Shown: one piece after another, positions 1 through 12,172 of the stretch
Numbering within the stretch: the stretch's first letter is position 1
Layout: every line of letters begins with the position of its first letter
Source of the DNA: Lumbricus rubellus
Lineage: Eukaryota > Annelida > Clitellata > Crassiclitellata > Lumbricidae
Length of the DNA: 64,000 nt
Assembly: GCA_945859605.1 (NCBI GenBank)
Contig: OX243814.1
Span: 27,055,230-27,119,229 of the forward strand
Reading direction: 5' to 3'
The notes under the pieces: model-generated
What the model was told of the DNA's origin: nothing
Databases searched by the model: none
The model's input: only the letters and a program-made list of their open reading frames with translations
Translations under genes and position numbers: made by a program

Positions 1-219
1 TCATTTCAAATAACTTTGTCAAATGAACTTGGTAATGCTTCACAACTTGTGTTCAATGTGCCCACCACCAGTGCCAACACTTCTTTTGAGTCTCTGTGCA
101 AAGTTCTTGATGGACCTGTTGATTACTCTGACAGATTCCTTATTTACCAATTTGATGTCATCTTGCTAAGTGACTTCTCAGTGATTTGCAGCTACGCTGG
201 GGCCCTGTTTATTTTTTAA
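1..219 (+). other. Open frame at left edge, unrecognised
   Basis: A reading frame is open from the first base to a stop at 217-219, giving about 72 residues rich in Ser, Asn and hydrophobics. It could be the end of a terminal exon of a gene lying to the left, or a chance frame. I see no domain or motif and no clear acceptor site. I would not call it a gene without the sequence to the left. Confidence 0.15.
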
Positions 220-297
220 ACAGTAATAATATTGATCCTCTGGCAATATGAAGGCTATTTGATAACAATTATATGGGATGAGACTTAATAAAATCGT

Positions 298-718
298 GTT
301 TTTGCTACTTTTTGTTGCGTTACGTCTTTGAAACGTCACAAAATGGGGGGTGGCCTCACTAAAAGTGATATAACTTTTGTTGTGTTTGAAATATTTTGAT
401 GAAATATGGCCATCATGTGTGGATATGAATTGTCTTTAAGCCTGTAAAATTTCATTTTGATATTCTTACTTTTGGCCAAGATATTGGCCAGAATAATTGA
501 GTTGATTTTTTGTTACTTTTTGTTGCGTCAGGTTTTTGAATCGTCAAAAAACGGTGGGTGGCTTCACTAAAAGTGGTATAACTTTTGTTCTGTTTTAAAT
601 ATCTTAGTGAAATCTGGCCATCATGTGTAAATATGAATTGTCTTTAAGACTGTAAAATTTCATTTCGAAATTCTTACTTTTGGTCAAGATATTGGCACAA
701 ATCTTAGGGGGGTATTTT
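298..718 (+). repeat. Two tandem ~207-bp units
   Basis: A unit starting with tttttgctactttttgttgcg near 299 is repeated, diverged, from about 505. Both units carry the same landmarks in order: a cgtca tract, cactaaaagtg, ataacttttgtt, ggccatcatgtg, atgaattgtctttaag, tgtaaaatttcattt and caagatattgg. They differ by many substitutions, so the duplication is not recent. It may be part of a longer transposon or satellite; no coding is evident. Confidence 0.7.
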
Positions 719-840
719 TTTGGCGCACCCTTTACATGGTTGCGTCTGGGTTGGCAATTATAAATGCAATGAAACCTGTGCATATCGTCATTTCATATCT
801 ATGTAAATGTCTATGCTTGTGCGTATGCGTGCATGCACTG

Positions 841-1090
841 TCTGCATGTATGTATGTATGTATGTATGTATGTATGTATGTATGTATGTATGTATGTATG
901 TATGTATGTATGTATGTATGTATGTATGTATGTATGTATGTATGTATGTATGTATGTATGTATGTATGTATGTATGTATGTATGTATGTATGTATGTATG
1001 TATGTATGTATATGTATTATGTATGTATGTATTATGTATGTATGACATTGTATGTATGTATTATGTATGTATTATGTATGTATGTATGCA
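841..1090 (+). repeat. (TATG)n microsatellite
   Basis: About 250 bp of almost pure TATG, interrupted near the right end by tattatg and gacattg variants. The array is open in several frames on both strands because the unit has no stop codon in those frames; none of these frames is a gene. Confidence 0.97.
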
Positions 1091-1554
1091 TGCTAAAATG
1101 ATAAAATCATAATCGTAGGCTAATCGTAATTTCCATGAGTCAAAAAGGGTCGGCCGTAAGTGTATTCAAAGAAGGTCCGGGGTATAAGCAGTAAGGCAGA
1201 TCTGATGGCTGCAAAGCAGACAGAAATAAGTTAAAACTGACTTTCTATCAAATAATGCCGCAGTACATGTGTCAATTGTGCCATGTGGTCTCACTGCGTT
1301 CTTGTCATTCATTGTATTTATTATATCCATCAATGCATACTCATGTACAATTGTACATACGAATATTTATGCACACAAGTGTTTATATTATACGTGGATA
1401 CATTGTGCACGGAGGTGTGTGTGCGTCAAGCGGCATCACGTAAATCCTCTTGAGTGTTGGTTTGTTATTGCAAGTGCATTCGACGACGTATCTTCAATTC
1501 CCAGGTCTGCAATAAAGCGCCGCACATGTCTCAGCAGAGCGTGGTCAGACGTTC
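1091..1554. other. No gene seen
   Basis: AT-rich single-copy-looking DNA between the TATG array and the G-rich tract. Open frames here lack domain similarity and splice context. Confidence 0.5.
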
Positions 1555-1653
1555 CGGCGGGGGTGGTGGTGTGGGGCGGGGGATGTGGGGACGGGGGTGT
1601 GGTGGCGGGGTGTGGGGGGGGGGGGTGTGGGGGGGGGTGTGGTGGCGGGGGTG
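1555..1653 (+). repeat. G-rich tract with G-quadruplex potential
   Basis: About 100 bp made almost wholly of G runs separated by T, A or C (ggggtgtgg and gggggtg type units), with many runs of four or more G and one run of about twelve. This satisfies the usual four-G-run pattern for an intramolecular G-quadruplex on the plus strand. It lies in otherwise ordinary AT-rich DNA and is followed by a C-rich stretch (1725-1760). Confidence 0.8.
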
Positions 1654-4600
1654 CTCCTCACACCTGCAACACCCACTATATCCGAGTCTGTTTGTCGTAT
1701 TACTGCCACCGCCGGCTGCATCCGTTCCCGCAGCGCCACCACCCCCACCCCCTCTGCAGGATCACTGTTCACAGTATACATAAACTCAGCCGTCGATTTC
1801 TGCTGCCTCCTCCTACTCCTCCTCCGCTTCTCCTAAGTCCATAATTATGTCCCACTGTATACACGAACTGCCAGGAGCCCACATGTCTCCATAAAAGATC
1901 CAGATAATAATAATATAGGCCGAGTTATATTATGACGCATTTGGAAATACTAAATGTATGCATTATGTAGTGCATATACATAGACGACACATGGGAATCA
2001 GAGACGTAGAGAGACAGAGACATAGGCAGAGAGAGAGGGATGGACTGATACCCAATCAAATAGATAGACAATGGACAATGACGAAACAGAAACCAGAGCT
2101 ATACATGTACATGTATGTTGGTCCATATACACGAGCGCGAATAGCCTAGACGAGTCTGTGTGGAAGTTCTAAAATTAGGCTATATATAGGTCTAGTACAC
2201 AAAAATTATAGCCTAGAGTATATAATATGCCCACACATGTAGGCCTATGTGTTATTGCAATCGAACAATGTATTTGCTCATCAAGTAAAATGATATAGCG
2301 CCTTTAAGCCGTGCTTAATCTTCAGGGTGGGCCTGTAAAAATGCAACTTTTTGACGCCTTATAACTTGAATAATTTTTTATCTGAGCGTCTTGTCCAATA
2401 TATCAGATTTAACATAATTATCCATTCTATCATACTATAAAATATCTACAAGATACTGTTACGACGTCTTGAGATACTGCTATTAATATATATTCGATGT
2501 CCCATTTTCTTGCCATAAAACTGCATGAAAAACAAAAGTCTGAAACTGAATATGTCAGTTCTAAACAATAACTTAGTAGGCCTACTAACAATTAATAAAC
2601 GAAGTTGCTGCATTTATACAGGCCCACAATGTATAGACCCATCATCTGGGGTGCTAATTATTCGGATGATCGCGCAGGCACTCAGCGCCCAGCATGGGGG
2701 ACTTGGGCAGGGATGTGCCCCATCCCACAATAATTTTTTAACCTTCACATTGCGATAGCAGCATTTTACGGTTTCATCTTAATAAAGTTGCTGTACCATT
2801 TCTCTGCTGATAAGAGTGGTCGAAGACTTCGATAAAAAAGGGCTACTTGCAACAATAGCAATTTCTTTTAAAGTTTCTACATTGTAATGGCAGCACTTCA
2901 AAAATTACTCTATTAGTTCAGTGCTGATAAAAAGAGTGGTTTAGGATTTCACTCAGACTAATTATAATTATAAGAATAATTTTAATTTCACTCTGTCACG
3001 CAGCTTAACTATAATTATGATAATAGTTTTCTCTGTGTAAGTTTATAGATGCTACCACCTTCAGCAATTTAGTTATGTTGCTGCTGGACTATTGTGATGA
3101 ATAACTGTAGGCCTAAACAGAGTCATGATTAGGCCTATGTATCCTACTTTGTGACACTGGAATCAGCTTATCATTGTTGCTCATGGCGGTCCTGAATTGC
3201 TGACAAGGACACAATTGGCAGAAATGTTTACAAATTGTGCACAAACAAAGCAAGGGCTACAAACTACCAAAATTGGGAGGCGATGTAGGCCTAGAAATGA
3301 TGTTGTTTTACTAAGTGTTTAATGTACAAAATCATTTTGAAAAATTTACAGTTTTAAGTTTGAAAAATATCACCTCAGAGAAGCCATTTAGCCTAGTTGT
3401 TCAAATAGTAATTTAAAGTTTTTAACCATTTTACTTCCCCAAAAAAACTGATGACCATGTTTTAGTACTTCTTATGTGCCGTGTATAGATTATACATAGA
3501 CATGCATACTGCATAGCCATTGTTGTATAAACACATGCATACAGGCATGCAAGTATAATAGCCTATGGACGTGTCTCGCTGTAAGAATATAGTGCTGTCT
3601 CTGGCCTCTCCCGACCTCTCCGTATTGGCATAAACATAGGCCTACATCAAATCGTATCAAATCAAATTTGTATCCCCAAAATAACTTGCACACGTTATAC
3701 ATTACACGATAAGATTAAATGTGTATTCTATAAGTGGATAATAATGTACAAAGCAGAGAGTGCAGAAACAATAGACACCCCTGACGGCCTGAAGGGGGAA
3801 ATCCAGCTGAATAGAGGGACCTATTGGTAAGAAGTTGATGTAGGAAAGACGTTGGGTGATTGTACGTTAGTGCTTTATGAAATGATAAGGACTATGAGAG
3901 AATTAAAACAAGATGAACACTATTAGGCTATGCTATGTACACTGTACAGTTATGAATGTAAAAAGGAATTATAACAGCGCCAGAATTGAATATCACTAAC
4001 TGCAGATAAGGATCATTAACATTATTTTACTACTGCATCAGTCTGCATGTGCACGTACGCGTATGAATGCATTAATTGTGTGAAATGTAGGTGGCAATTC
4101 TAATGCAATCGGACAAGCTCTTCCGTTCCAGTGGTCCTTGGAATGACATGGAAAATTAGTGTTGATTATAACATAATATCATGTTCAGTCAACCACGTTT
4201 AGGCTACTCTTTGTTACAATAAGATGTTCAACTGCATTGAAGTAAGATATAAAAGTAAATGGCAATAGATTATATCTTTTATTAATGGATTTGTACATGA
4301 ATTCAGAAGTTTTAGCATATACAGTTTGAGTGATAGAAGATCAAATTCCAAGAACAGAAAGAGAGGTCTAGTGTGGGTGTTAAAAGGTGACTGATAAGTT
4401 ATTAGTACTGTTTTAAAGCACTTATATGCTTGAGGGATAAAATTCATATATCTGGATAGGCTACAAGCAGGTATAGACAAGTTATGTAGCTCTATCATAA
4501 ATAAGCATAAGCTTAAGCTCAGAGAAGACACTGCAGCGCCTCTGATTGGTGCGCACTGCGAGAAGCGCCTCATAAATTTATATATACAATACAATACAAC

Positions 4601-4763
4601 ACCAAAATGGCTGTCAATGAAACAAGCTTAATTGTTGCTTGGATGTTCAATTGATTCAATATATTAAGTTGATCGCATTTGCTAATGCAATCGGCAAATG
4701 AAATTTCTTCCTACCTGTTATTGTAGCTTTTAGCATTTACTGCATTTTTACGTTCGGCAAACA
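1654..4763. other. No gene seen; AT-rich intergenic DNA
   Basis: Roughly 3 kb of AT-rich sequence with frequent taggcctac-type words (for example near 2242, 3131 and 3287). I find no conserved protein, no RNA gene and no terminal repeats with target duplications. Short open frames near 2525 and 4214 look random. Confidence 0.5.
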
Positions 4764-4988
4764 CAAGCATGCGCACAAACACCCACCCACACACCTCAAC
4801 ACCCACCGCAAACACCCACCCAAAACACCCACCCAAAACACCCACCCACACATCCAAACACACCCACACACACACACACACACACATACACACACATCTA
4901 GCCAAACGCACACACATTCACCCACACACTCGCGCGCGAGCACACACGCACACATGCAAAACACAGAGGCAAACACGCACATACATAC
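4764..4988 (+). repeat. Degenerate CA / CACCCA repeat
   Basis: Alternation of cacccac, cacaaacaccc and cacaca units over about 220 bp, including a clean (CA)n core near 4859-4893. It is low-complexity DNA; the open frames over it on both strands encode only Thr/His or Cys/Val runs. Confidence 0.9.
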
Positions 4989-7258
4989 ATGTACAATGTT
5001 TTTGTACATAGAGTATATAGCATTTCGGAGGCTTCGATTACGCAGATGTTGAAGCCTTTCATTGGTTGCTTTTGAAAGACGGCGCTCTTGTGGAGCTTTA
5101 CACAGGAAATTGCGCTATAGCATTGACTTTGTATGGCTGACTTCTCAGTATAAGCTTATCAATGCAACTCTCATAGACTTATTTCAAGCTTTTTTGTAAT
5201 CAGTTGCAATAGACAGCCGCTCTAGTTTAATGCCAACTCAAATCAGCACGACATTCAAAGACATGTACATGTAGATCTACAAGGATAATATTAAGTTTCA
5301 GCGGTTTGGCGTATAATTAATCCATGGTTTAAACTTAATACTTTCTCGACAACATAGATACATGTACCCTATAGCCTATAGACACACAAAATAGTGCACT
5401 CAAACACTGCAGACTGCAGCAATCGCCATGATACAAGTAGGTAGCATATGACATAGATGAGTCATAGGTTTGCATAGAAATCAGACAAAGATAGCAATTA
5501 ACTATTATGAATTCACATCAATGAGTCCAACCGCTGTGTACGAACGTGCATGCTCTTCTGTGATGTGTACAAAGACATTTTATTTGAGTGACACCGACGC
5601 AGAAAAATATCTATCCTATCAAGACTCGCATGGGTGATGTAGGCTACATGTAGGCCTACATAGTTACAATAATATGCTTAATTATTCTAGGAAGTCTTAC
5701 AATCGACACCATGCTGAGGGCCAATGCCATGCAGCTTACTGTTTTTATTCTGACTGGTAGCACCAGTAAACAGATATAATGCTTATAGCAAGATCTCAAA
5801 ATAATCCGAGCGGCTAATTCGAGCATACACGAACACAGTATAGAAAATTGACACTTCAAAGTGATGCCCCGCAGAGCGATGGAACCATGGAGTGCAAGAT
5901 GGTAGTGCTGAGTTAGATTCAAAATGGTGTTTACTGAGTGGAAAGAAGCTGGAGGGCGACATGTGACCGTCGTCTCTGACGTGGGTTATAAGTCGCAAGT
6001 ACAACAGCTCTCTAGACTTGTTAAATGAAGTTTATAGGACTTAGCTGGTTTTATTAATGAAACAATAAATATAGAAGCAAAAAATACGACAACAAATACG
6101 ACGCGTGGCAGTGCAATGTCAATATGTAGGCCTAGCACAGAGGGACTTGAAACTAATTTTAGGGCATTTATTGGCTTTCAAGAGCGCTTGTACGTCGAGA
6201 GTAATCCTATCGAATGGCAATAGGCCTACGTGTTTCATAATTATATTACATTGAGTAATAATATTAATAACTATAAGAGCCTACTCTACCAAAAAATGCA
6301 AAGTAGGAATTTAAGAACATGCATGGTCACAGACTCTTTCATAGCGCCGGTTTCTTAATGTAAATTTATCATTTCACCCTGCGTATCATTAGCCTATAGT
6401 ATAGCGCTCAGCGCAAAGAAAATAATTTGTAAAAAAACTGCAGCAGTTAAAAAAATAGGTGTCAGTTTTCCAGGAGGTGGAAAGAGCCTCCTCTCGCCTT
6501 TTTGCGCGGGAGCCCATACCCTCAACGGAATTCACGCCTAGCAACTAAGCATTAATTCCCACCGAAAAACACAAGTAATCTTCTAACCTGTCAGAATGAA
6601 ATGATAAGACTGTGCATCCGAGCTTTCGACGCATAAGACTGCAACGAAATACACCGACGATGTGTCGGTCCGACTGCAAGTCAGCAGCAGCCCACAGGAA
6701 TTCATCGGCGCTCACACATTCGATTATATTTCAATCAGCAGACGCGAATATGTCTTCTGATAAATGAGGCCGCATACATACAAACGCATGAGCATTTTGT
6801 ATACATAGTGATCGAAAAAAACTGAGTGTAAGTCAACACACGCGTCAAATGTATGAATCATCTTTGATGGCTTCTATTTGTAGGCCTACTGCATTGTATC
6901 TAGTTTGAACAGCTATGTATACCGTCCGATCTCTGAGTAGCAATCACATTCTTTCAGGATTTATTGCCTGTCCAGATTGATTGATTTTTCTACTTCCTCC
7001 AGGTTTTCACTTGCAGACTTTCCACCATTTTTAACAATTATTACTGCGCAGTGTGTAGGCCGGCACGCATTGAGTCTACACGAATGAGGCAGGACGACGA
7101 ATTTATTTTAAAAGCCGTTTAGTTAATTGAACATGCACGCAATCCATCCAACATAAATATCGATTCAAATACCATTCAGATATATGCATACATGCTTTCA
7201 ACTGCATATTTTATTCGACATTGTCACGCAACAATCGTCGCAACATATCTATGGTTCC
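4989..7258. other. No gene seen
   Basis: AT-rich intergenic DNA with scattered TAGGCCTA words. I found no protein motif, no splice-flanked open segment and no element ends. Confidence 0.5.
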
Positions 7259-7796
7259 CGGACAATTCGGCGCCGGACAATTCGGAACGGACAATTCGGG
7301 CCGGACAATTGGGAGCGGACAATTCGGAACCGGACAATTTGGAGCGGACAATTCGGACCGGACAATTCGGACACGGACAATTCGGAATAAATTCTGGCAC
7401 GGACAATTCGGACCTAGACAATTCGGACCGGACAATTCGGACCGGACAATTCGGGCCGGACAATTCGGCGCCGGACAATTCGGAACGGACAATTCGGGCC
7501 GGACAATTGGGAGCGGACAATTCGGAACCGGACAATTTGGAGCGGACAATTCGGACCGGACAATTCGGACACGGACAATTCGGAATAAATTCTGGCACGG
7601 ACAATTCGGACCTAGACAATTCGGACCGGACAATTCGGACCGGACAATTCGGGCCGGACAATTCGGAACCGGACAATTCGGACCGGACAATTCGGAAAGG
7701 ACAATTCGGAACCGGACAATTCGGACAGGACAAATCGGACCGGGCAATTCGGACCGGACAATTCGGACCGGACAATTCGGACCGGACAATTCGTAG
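7259..7796 (+). repeat. Minisatellite A, 14-15 bp unit cggacaattcgga
   Basis: A clean array of a 14-15 bp unit built on ggacaattcgg, with variants after each core (acc, aacc, gcc, acac). It has a higher-order duplication: the ggcgcc variant appears at 7269 and again at 7467, and the block containing aataaattctggcac is likewise doubled, giving a 198-bp superunit. The unit has no stop codon in most frames, so long frames are open on both strands without being genes. The same unit recurs reverse-complemented at 8787-9331. Confidence 0.95.
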
Positions 7797-8147
7797 CAGT
7801 CAAAATTAATGATGGAACTCAAACTTTTAGACCAGATTTTCATACTTATCACCATCCCCGTATACAGATGTCGACCAGAGAGACTATTGCGCATTCAAAT
7901 TCAATCAAAAATAGAAAATTAATTTTTGTTCTCAAAGCAACCGTAGGCCTAAACATAATATTACGCAAGTGAGGAGTAGCCTATTACATTATGTTACCTC
8001 ACTTGGCAGACACATTATAGATGATTAAAGTTAGATTTGGAAAGACATAGGCACTTCAAAATGGACAAGTCACGCATAGTATGAGGCTATAATGACCTAT
8101 AATAGGCCTATTATGGTATTTGCAAGAAAAGGGAATCCACGTACAAA

Positions 8148-8180
<33 letters not shown>

Positions 8181-8786
8181 TTAATAATAATAATAATAAT
8201 AATTCTGTATACAAAACTTTAAAGCTGTGGCTTTCACAGGTTCCTTTATTAAGTCCCTAATTGACATGGATGAGGGTGGTTGGTCTTACTGAAATTGGTT
8301 TATTCTGTTTGAAATTTTTGTTGAAGAAAATAAATATATGTTTATAATATAAAAATTAATAATAATAGAATAATAATAATGATAACAATTTTTCTTTAAT
8401 TCAACGCCTGCAAACGCGTTGTGTTTGTATGCTACATGTACAAGTTATGCAGTAGGCCTAATCTCAACTAACATCAAACTGAACAGACAGCCTGCAATCT
8501 GAAACCTGACTGACTGATTTCAATGAGCTGCTTCTAAGTTGGCAATTTATTGAATAGGCCTATTACTTCTAATCTCAGTTTCTTAATTAAAGTTTTTGAA
8601 TTTAGGGTCTTCAAGATCAGAGAGCTGTAATGCCACACTGCTTTTTAATCGACGCAGACCTTTGATTTTTCTTATGCTTTTACTTCACACGATTGTTTGC
8701 AACTCAAGAAATAATTGGCTTAAATAAATAAATAAAAGTTTGATCGCCGTAAGCGCCTTTTAGTGGCTCACAATATGTATATGCAC
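7797..8786. other. 1-kb spacer between inverted minisatellites, with (AAT)n
   Basis: AT-rich spacer separating the two opposed minisatellite arrays. It contains an (AAT)n microsatellite at about 8148-8204 and TAGGCCTA words at 7943, 8103, 8453 and 8556. No gene or element ends are seen. Confidence 0.6.
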
Positions 8787-9331
8787 TCCGAATTGTCCGG
8801 GTCCGAATTGTCCGTTCCGAATTGTCCGGGTCCGAATTGTCCGGATCCGAATTGTCCGGGTCCGAATTGTCCGTTCCGAATTGTCCGGTCCGAATTGTCC
8901 GGTCCGAATTGTCCGGGTCCGAATTGTCCGGGTCCGAATTGTCCGTTCCGAATTGTCCGGTCCGAATTGTCCGTTCCGAATTGTCCGGGTCCGAATTGTC
9001 CGGGTCCGAATAGTCCGGGTCCGAATTGTCCGGTCCGAATTGTCCGGTCCGAATTGTCCGGTTCCGAATTGTCCGGTTCCGAATTGTCCGCTCCAAATTG
9101 TCCGGTCCGAATTGTCCGTTCCGAATTGTCCGGTCCGAATTGTCCGTTCCGAATTGTCCGGGTCCGAATTGTCCGGGTCCGAATAGTCCGGGTCCGAATT
9201 GTCCGGTCCGAATTGTCCGGTCCGAATTGTCCGGTTCCGAATTGTCCGGTTCCGAATTGTCCGCTCCAAATTGTCCGGTCCGAATTGTCCGTTCCGAATT
9301 GTCCGGCTCCGAATTGTCCGGACACCCATAT
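8787..9331 (-). repeat. Minisatellite B, inverted copy of minisatellite A
   Basis: An array of the reverse complement of the minisatellite A unit (tccgaattgtccgg). It has its own superunit: the variant ctccaaattg occurs at 9091 and 9264 and the variant gaatagtcc near 9008 and 9181, a period of about 173 bp. Its length (about 545 bp) nearly matches array A, so a transcript across both could fold into a stem of about 500 bp with a 1-kb loop. Confidence 0.95.
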
Positions 9332-9840
9332 GGTTATATATATACATGCAGTCATTCAACATGTAGTTATGTCACATACAGGCATATAGACCTACACAGG
9401 TCTTGCCTACATCGATGAATAACATGCACAAATTACACATGCCATTCACTAATACATTATATGTTTTTGAATACACTCGCGCGCCCCGGAGATTATTAAG
9501 GTTCTGAAATAAAGCCACTGGAGCAGCAAAAATTTCATCTCCGCCGAAATAAATTTTTCCTCGTGGAGACTTTATTTCAAAGTGAAATAGTCTAGAGACG
9601 CATAATAATAGTAATCAACCAGGTTAAATCGCAGTTTTAAACCCCCCAGTCTTTATTAGAGCCCCATATAATAGTAAAGTGTCTTTCACACCCCAATTCC
9701 AAGTTGATAATGGTCCAAACCCCCAGTTATTTTTCCACAATTCTCACATTGGTCAAACGCATCAATTATAGTGAATCGAGTAGAATGGACGTGCAATGCT
9801 TTATTTAAGATGACATTGCTCATGTTTTTTTTCGACCGCC
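9332..9840. other. No gene seen
   Basis: Short AT-rich stretch. A locally self-complementary section near 9505-9590 (gaaataaag paired with ctttatttc) is noted but lacks target duplications. Confidence 0.4.
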
Positions 9841-9904
9841 ATGTATTCAGAGACGGGACCGAACGATCCGCTTCATAATCAGACCATGCCTGCAGCAGCG
9901 GCCT

Positions 9905-10430
9905 TCACGTCTTCGCTGCATCATTTTCACTGCTCCCAACGCCATCCACTTCTCCACTTCTCGCTCTTCCTTCTCTTTCATCTTCTCCACCATCGCCTCA
10001 CCTTCCATCATCTTCTCACCGTCCCTTCTCCTCTTTCCGCAACTCAGGCTTATCTGCTCCCTACGTCTGTTTATAAGGTCAACCGGGGGTCACTATTACA
10101 CCTCGTTTTCCTCCTTCCCAATTCCCCACTCCACTACCCACTTCTTTTATTCTTTTTCTTACTCCTCGTCCTCTTCCACCATATCCTATTAATTCTTCTC
10201 ATCCTCCTCTTCATCCTACTCCTACTTTTCCTGCTTTCCTGCTTTGCCCTCTCTAGCTACTAACTTCTTTTTATTATTTCCCTTATTTCTCATCCTCTTC
10301 CACCACCATATCCTCTTCATTCTTCTTCTCTTCCTGTTTTTCCTTCTCTTACTTTTCCTTGTCCTACTTTTTTTTCCATCTTTTCTTCACATTTCCATCT
10401 TTCTCGATTCTCTTCTCCTATCATCGTCGA
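9905..10430 (+). repeat. Polypyrimidine (CTT/TCC-rich) tract
   Basis: About 500 bp with a strong C+T bias on the plus strand, giving open frames of Leu, Phe, Ser and His. Residue content reflects the base bias and no domain is present, so I treat it as low-complexity DNA and not as a membrane protein. Confidence 0.75.
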
Positions 10431-10461
10431 CATATGATGGGAACGCAGTTTCACAGTTTTA

Positions 10462-10466
<5 letters not shown>

Positions 10467-10494
<28 letters not shown>

Positions 10495-10512
10495 AATACT
10501 GCTGCTTACTTG
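10467..10512 (+). repeat. (CTG)n microsatellite
   Basis: About ten CTG units followed by one interrupted set (aatactgctgct). No reading frame of note surrounds it. Confidence 0.9.
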
Positions 10513-10873
10513 CGTTAGGCTACTTCGGCTCTGACTAAAGGCACCTATAGGCCTACATGTACATGTATATAAGAGTCAACGTCGGCTTAAAGGTCGTATA
10601 GGTCGAGGCACAGACAATAATACACAGATCTGATTTACAATAATTAGGCAGAAGCTATACAGAGACCAAAATAGGATGATTGGTCGCTGGATCGCCTGCA
10701 TACAATAAAGCAAGACAAACATAGGCCTACCCTGTCCCCCACACATACACATACATACACATACAGGCTTAGGCACACGCAAACGCTATATAGTGTAGAC
10801 TATCGTTTTCGTTAGCCTACCGTATTTAATGAAAACAGGTCAAAACGAGCCACTGATCGTACTTTAGCGGTGT

Positions 10874-10920
10874 TAGTCCCAAGCCCGGGGAAAGGAGGAG
10901 TGACACTAATCATTCTTTAT
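10874..10920 (+). repeat. Dispersed repeat with agtcccaagcc core (copy 1)
   Basis: The words agtcccaagcc, a ggaggag run and acactaatcat occur in the same order here, at about 17610-17670 and at about 18025-18085. The three copies point to a dispersed element of which only a short piece is recognised. I cannot name the family or see its ends. Confidence 0.45.
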
Positions 10921-11999
10921 ATGACAGGATGTCGCTGAAAGAACAATGAGCGGAAAGCAGGCTGCCAAGACCGGAGCAGGCCTAAAAAATGGCCCTCATC
11001 TCTCGAAGAATTAACAAAAATAAAGTTGGCAATTTGGACAGGATAGAACACATAATTATTTTCTATTACAAATTATTTTATTTTGACTTCTATAACTAAC
11101 ATCAAACATTTTACTTTTAATCAATTATAGCAATTTTACATGTTTTACTTAATTACATTTTAGCCTTGAGGCCCCCTAATATCCTTCAACTAAGAAGAAG
11201 TGGCCCTCGTGCCTTCCAACTTAGAAAAGGTGGTCCTAAAGTCAAACAAGGTTGGGAACCACTGCTGTAGACAAAAACTTTAATGCTCATTAAGAACTTG
11301 CAATAATTATTGGCTCTTAATATAGAGTCGAAACCACAGAAGCTCCACGTACGTTACTAGGCGAGCTCTCTGCCAATCTGCTTCCTGTCACAATGTATTC
11401 AGCGTATACCCTAATCGATATAATTATGCGGTTGATCACAAAAACGGAAGACCTGACTGAGGGAAAAGAACATGGATATGAGGAAGGCCATGGACGCCAT
11501 GAAGAGGGAAATGTGGAGAAGTCATGCAAAAGTCTCATCGTTAACAAAAAACGCTTGACTGGAAAAAGAAAAAAAGAGGAAGAAGGCAAAAACTTGGCTT
11601 TGCAGCGTGCGATGTCTGTTTGCAAATTATGCGCATAACTGCGCTGCGTAGTCCTCGGAGACAGTATGATGAAAATGAATTTTTAATGGTGGCCAGGTCG
11701 GGTAGATTAGCATAACAATTTGCAAGAAGCGACAGACTAATTTGCCTGCAGCATGAATTTGGTTAAGTGTATAAGATTAGATGTGTATATATTTATACGC
11801 GCTGTAAACATGTGCCGTGGAATGAGAAGGTTAGAAAGATCGTGTTCGTAACGACCAGACAATAGAGTTATCAAATTCACCCGCCATTACTAATGCCGCT
11901 GCCCGTCTGAATAGAGGTGTCCCCCGGTTTGGTTATGTAGCTTTCTTTATTTATGGCACTCTGAACTGATCGGCATAGCTAGAGTATCGGGGATGGACT
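10921..11999. other. No gene seen; one orphan hAT-like end
   Basis: A sequence ending ggttgggaaccactg at about 11250-11265 resembles the right end of the family at 19355-19841, but I found no partner end or 8-bp duplication. Nothing else is supported. Confidence 0.35.
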
Positions 12000-12172
12000 T
12001 GGTGGTTAGGGCTCACATTAGACATCGCGAGTGTCGGTTAGGGTCAGGTTAGTCGTCGTGGGTGTCAGTTAGGGCTCATGTTAGACACCGTGAGGGTCGG
12101 TTAGGGCTCAGATTAGGTGTCGGGAGCGACGGGAGGGTCGGTTAGGGTTAGAATTAGGGTTACTGTCGTCAT
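12000..12172 (+). repeat. Degenerate ggttaggg-containing minisatellite
   Basis: Several ggttaggg units are separated by 30-50 bp variants (ctcacattagac, cgtgagggtc). The final part, ggttagggttagaattaggg, looks like degenerate (TTAGGG)n telomere sequence. The pattern may be chance within a longer GC-rich minisatellite or an old interstitial telomeric patch. Confidence 0.5.

Noticed and set aside
7192..7894. Long open frames over the minisatellites (also 8704-9418)
   Set aside because: The 14-15 bp unit lacks stops in most frames on both strands, so frames of 130-230 codons arise automatically. Their peptides are repeats of GQFGPDNS or ELSGPNCP and change frame with each unit-length variant.
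9841..10462. Leu/Phe-rich frames resembling membrane proteins
   Set aside because: They coincide with a polypyrimidine tract; composition follows base bias and no family signature is present.
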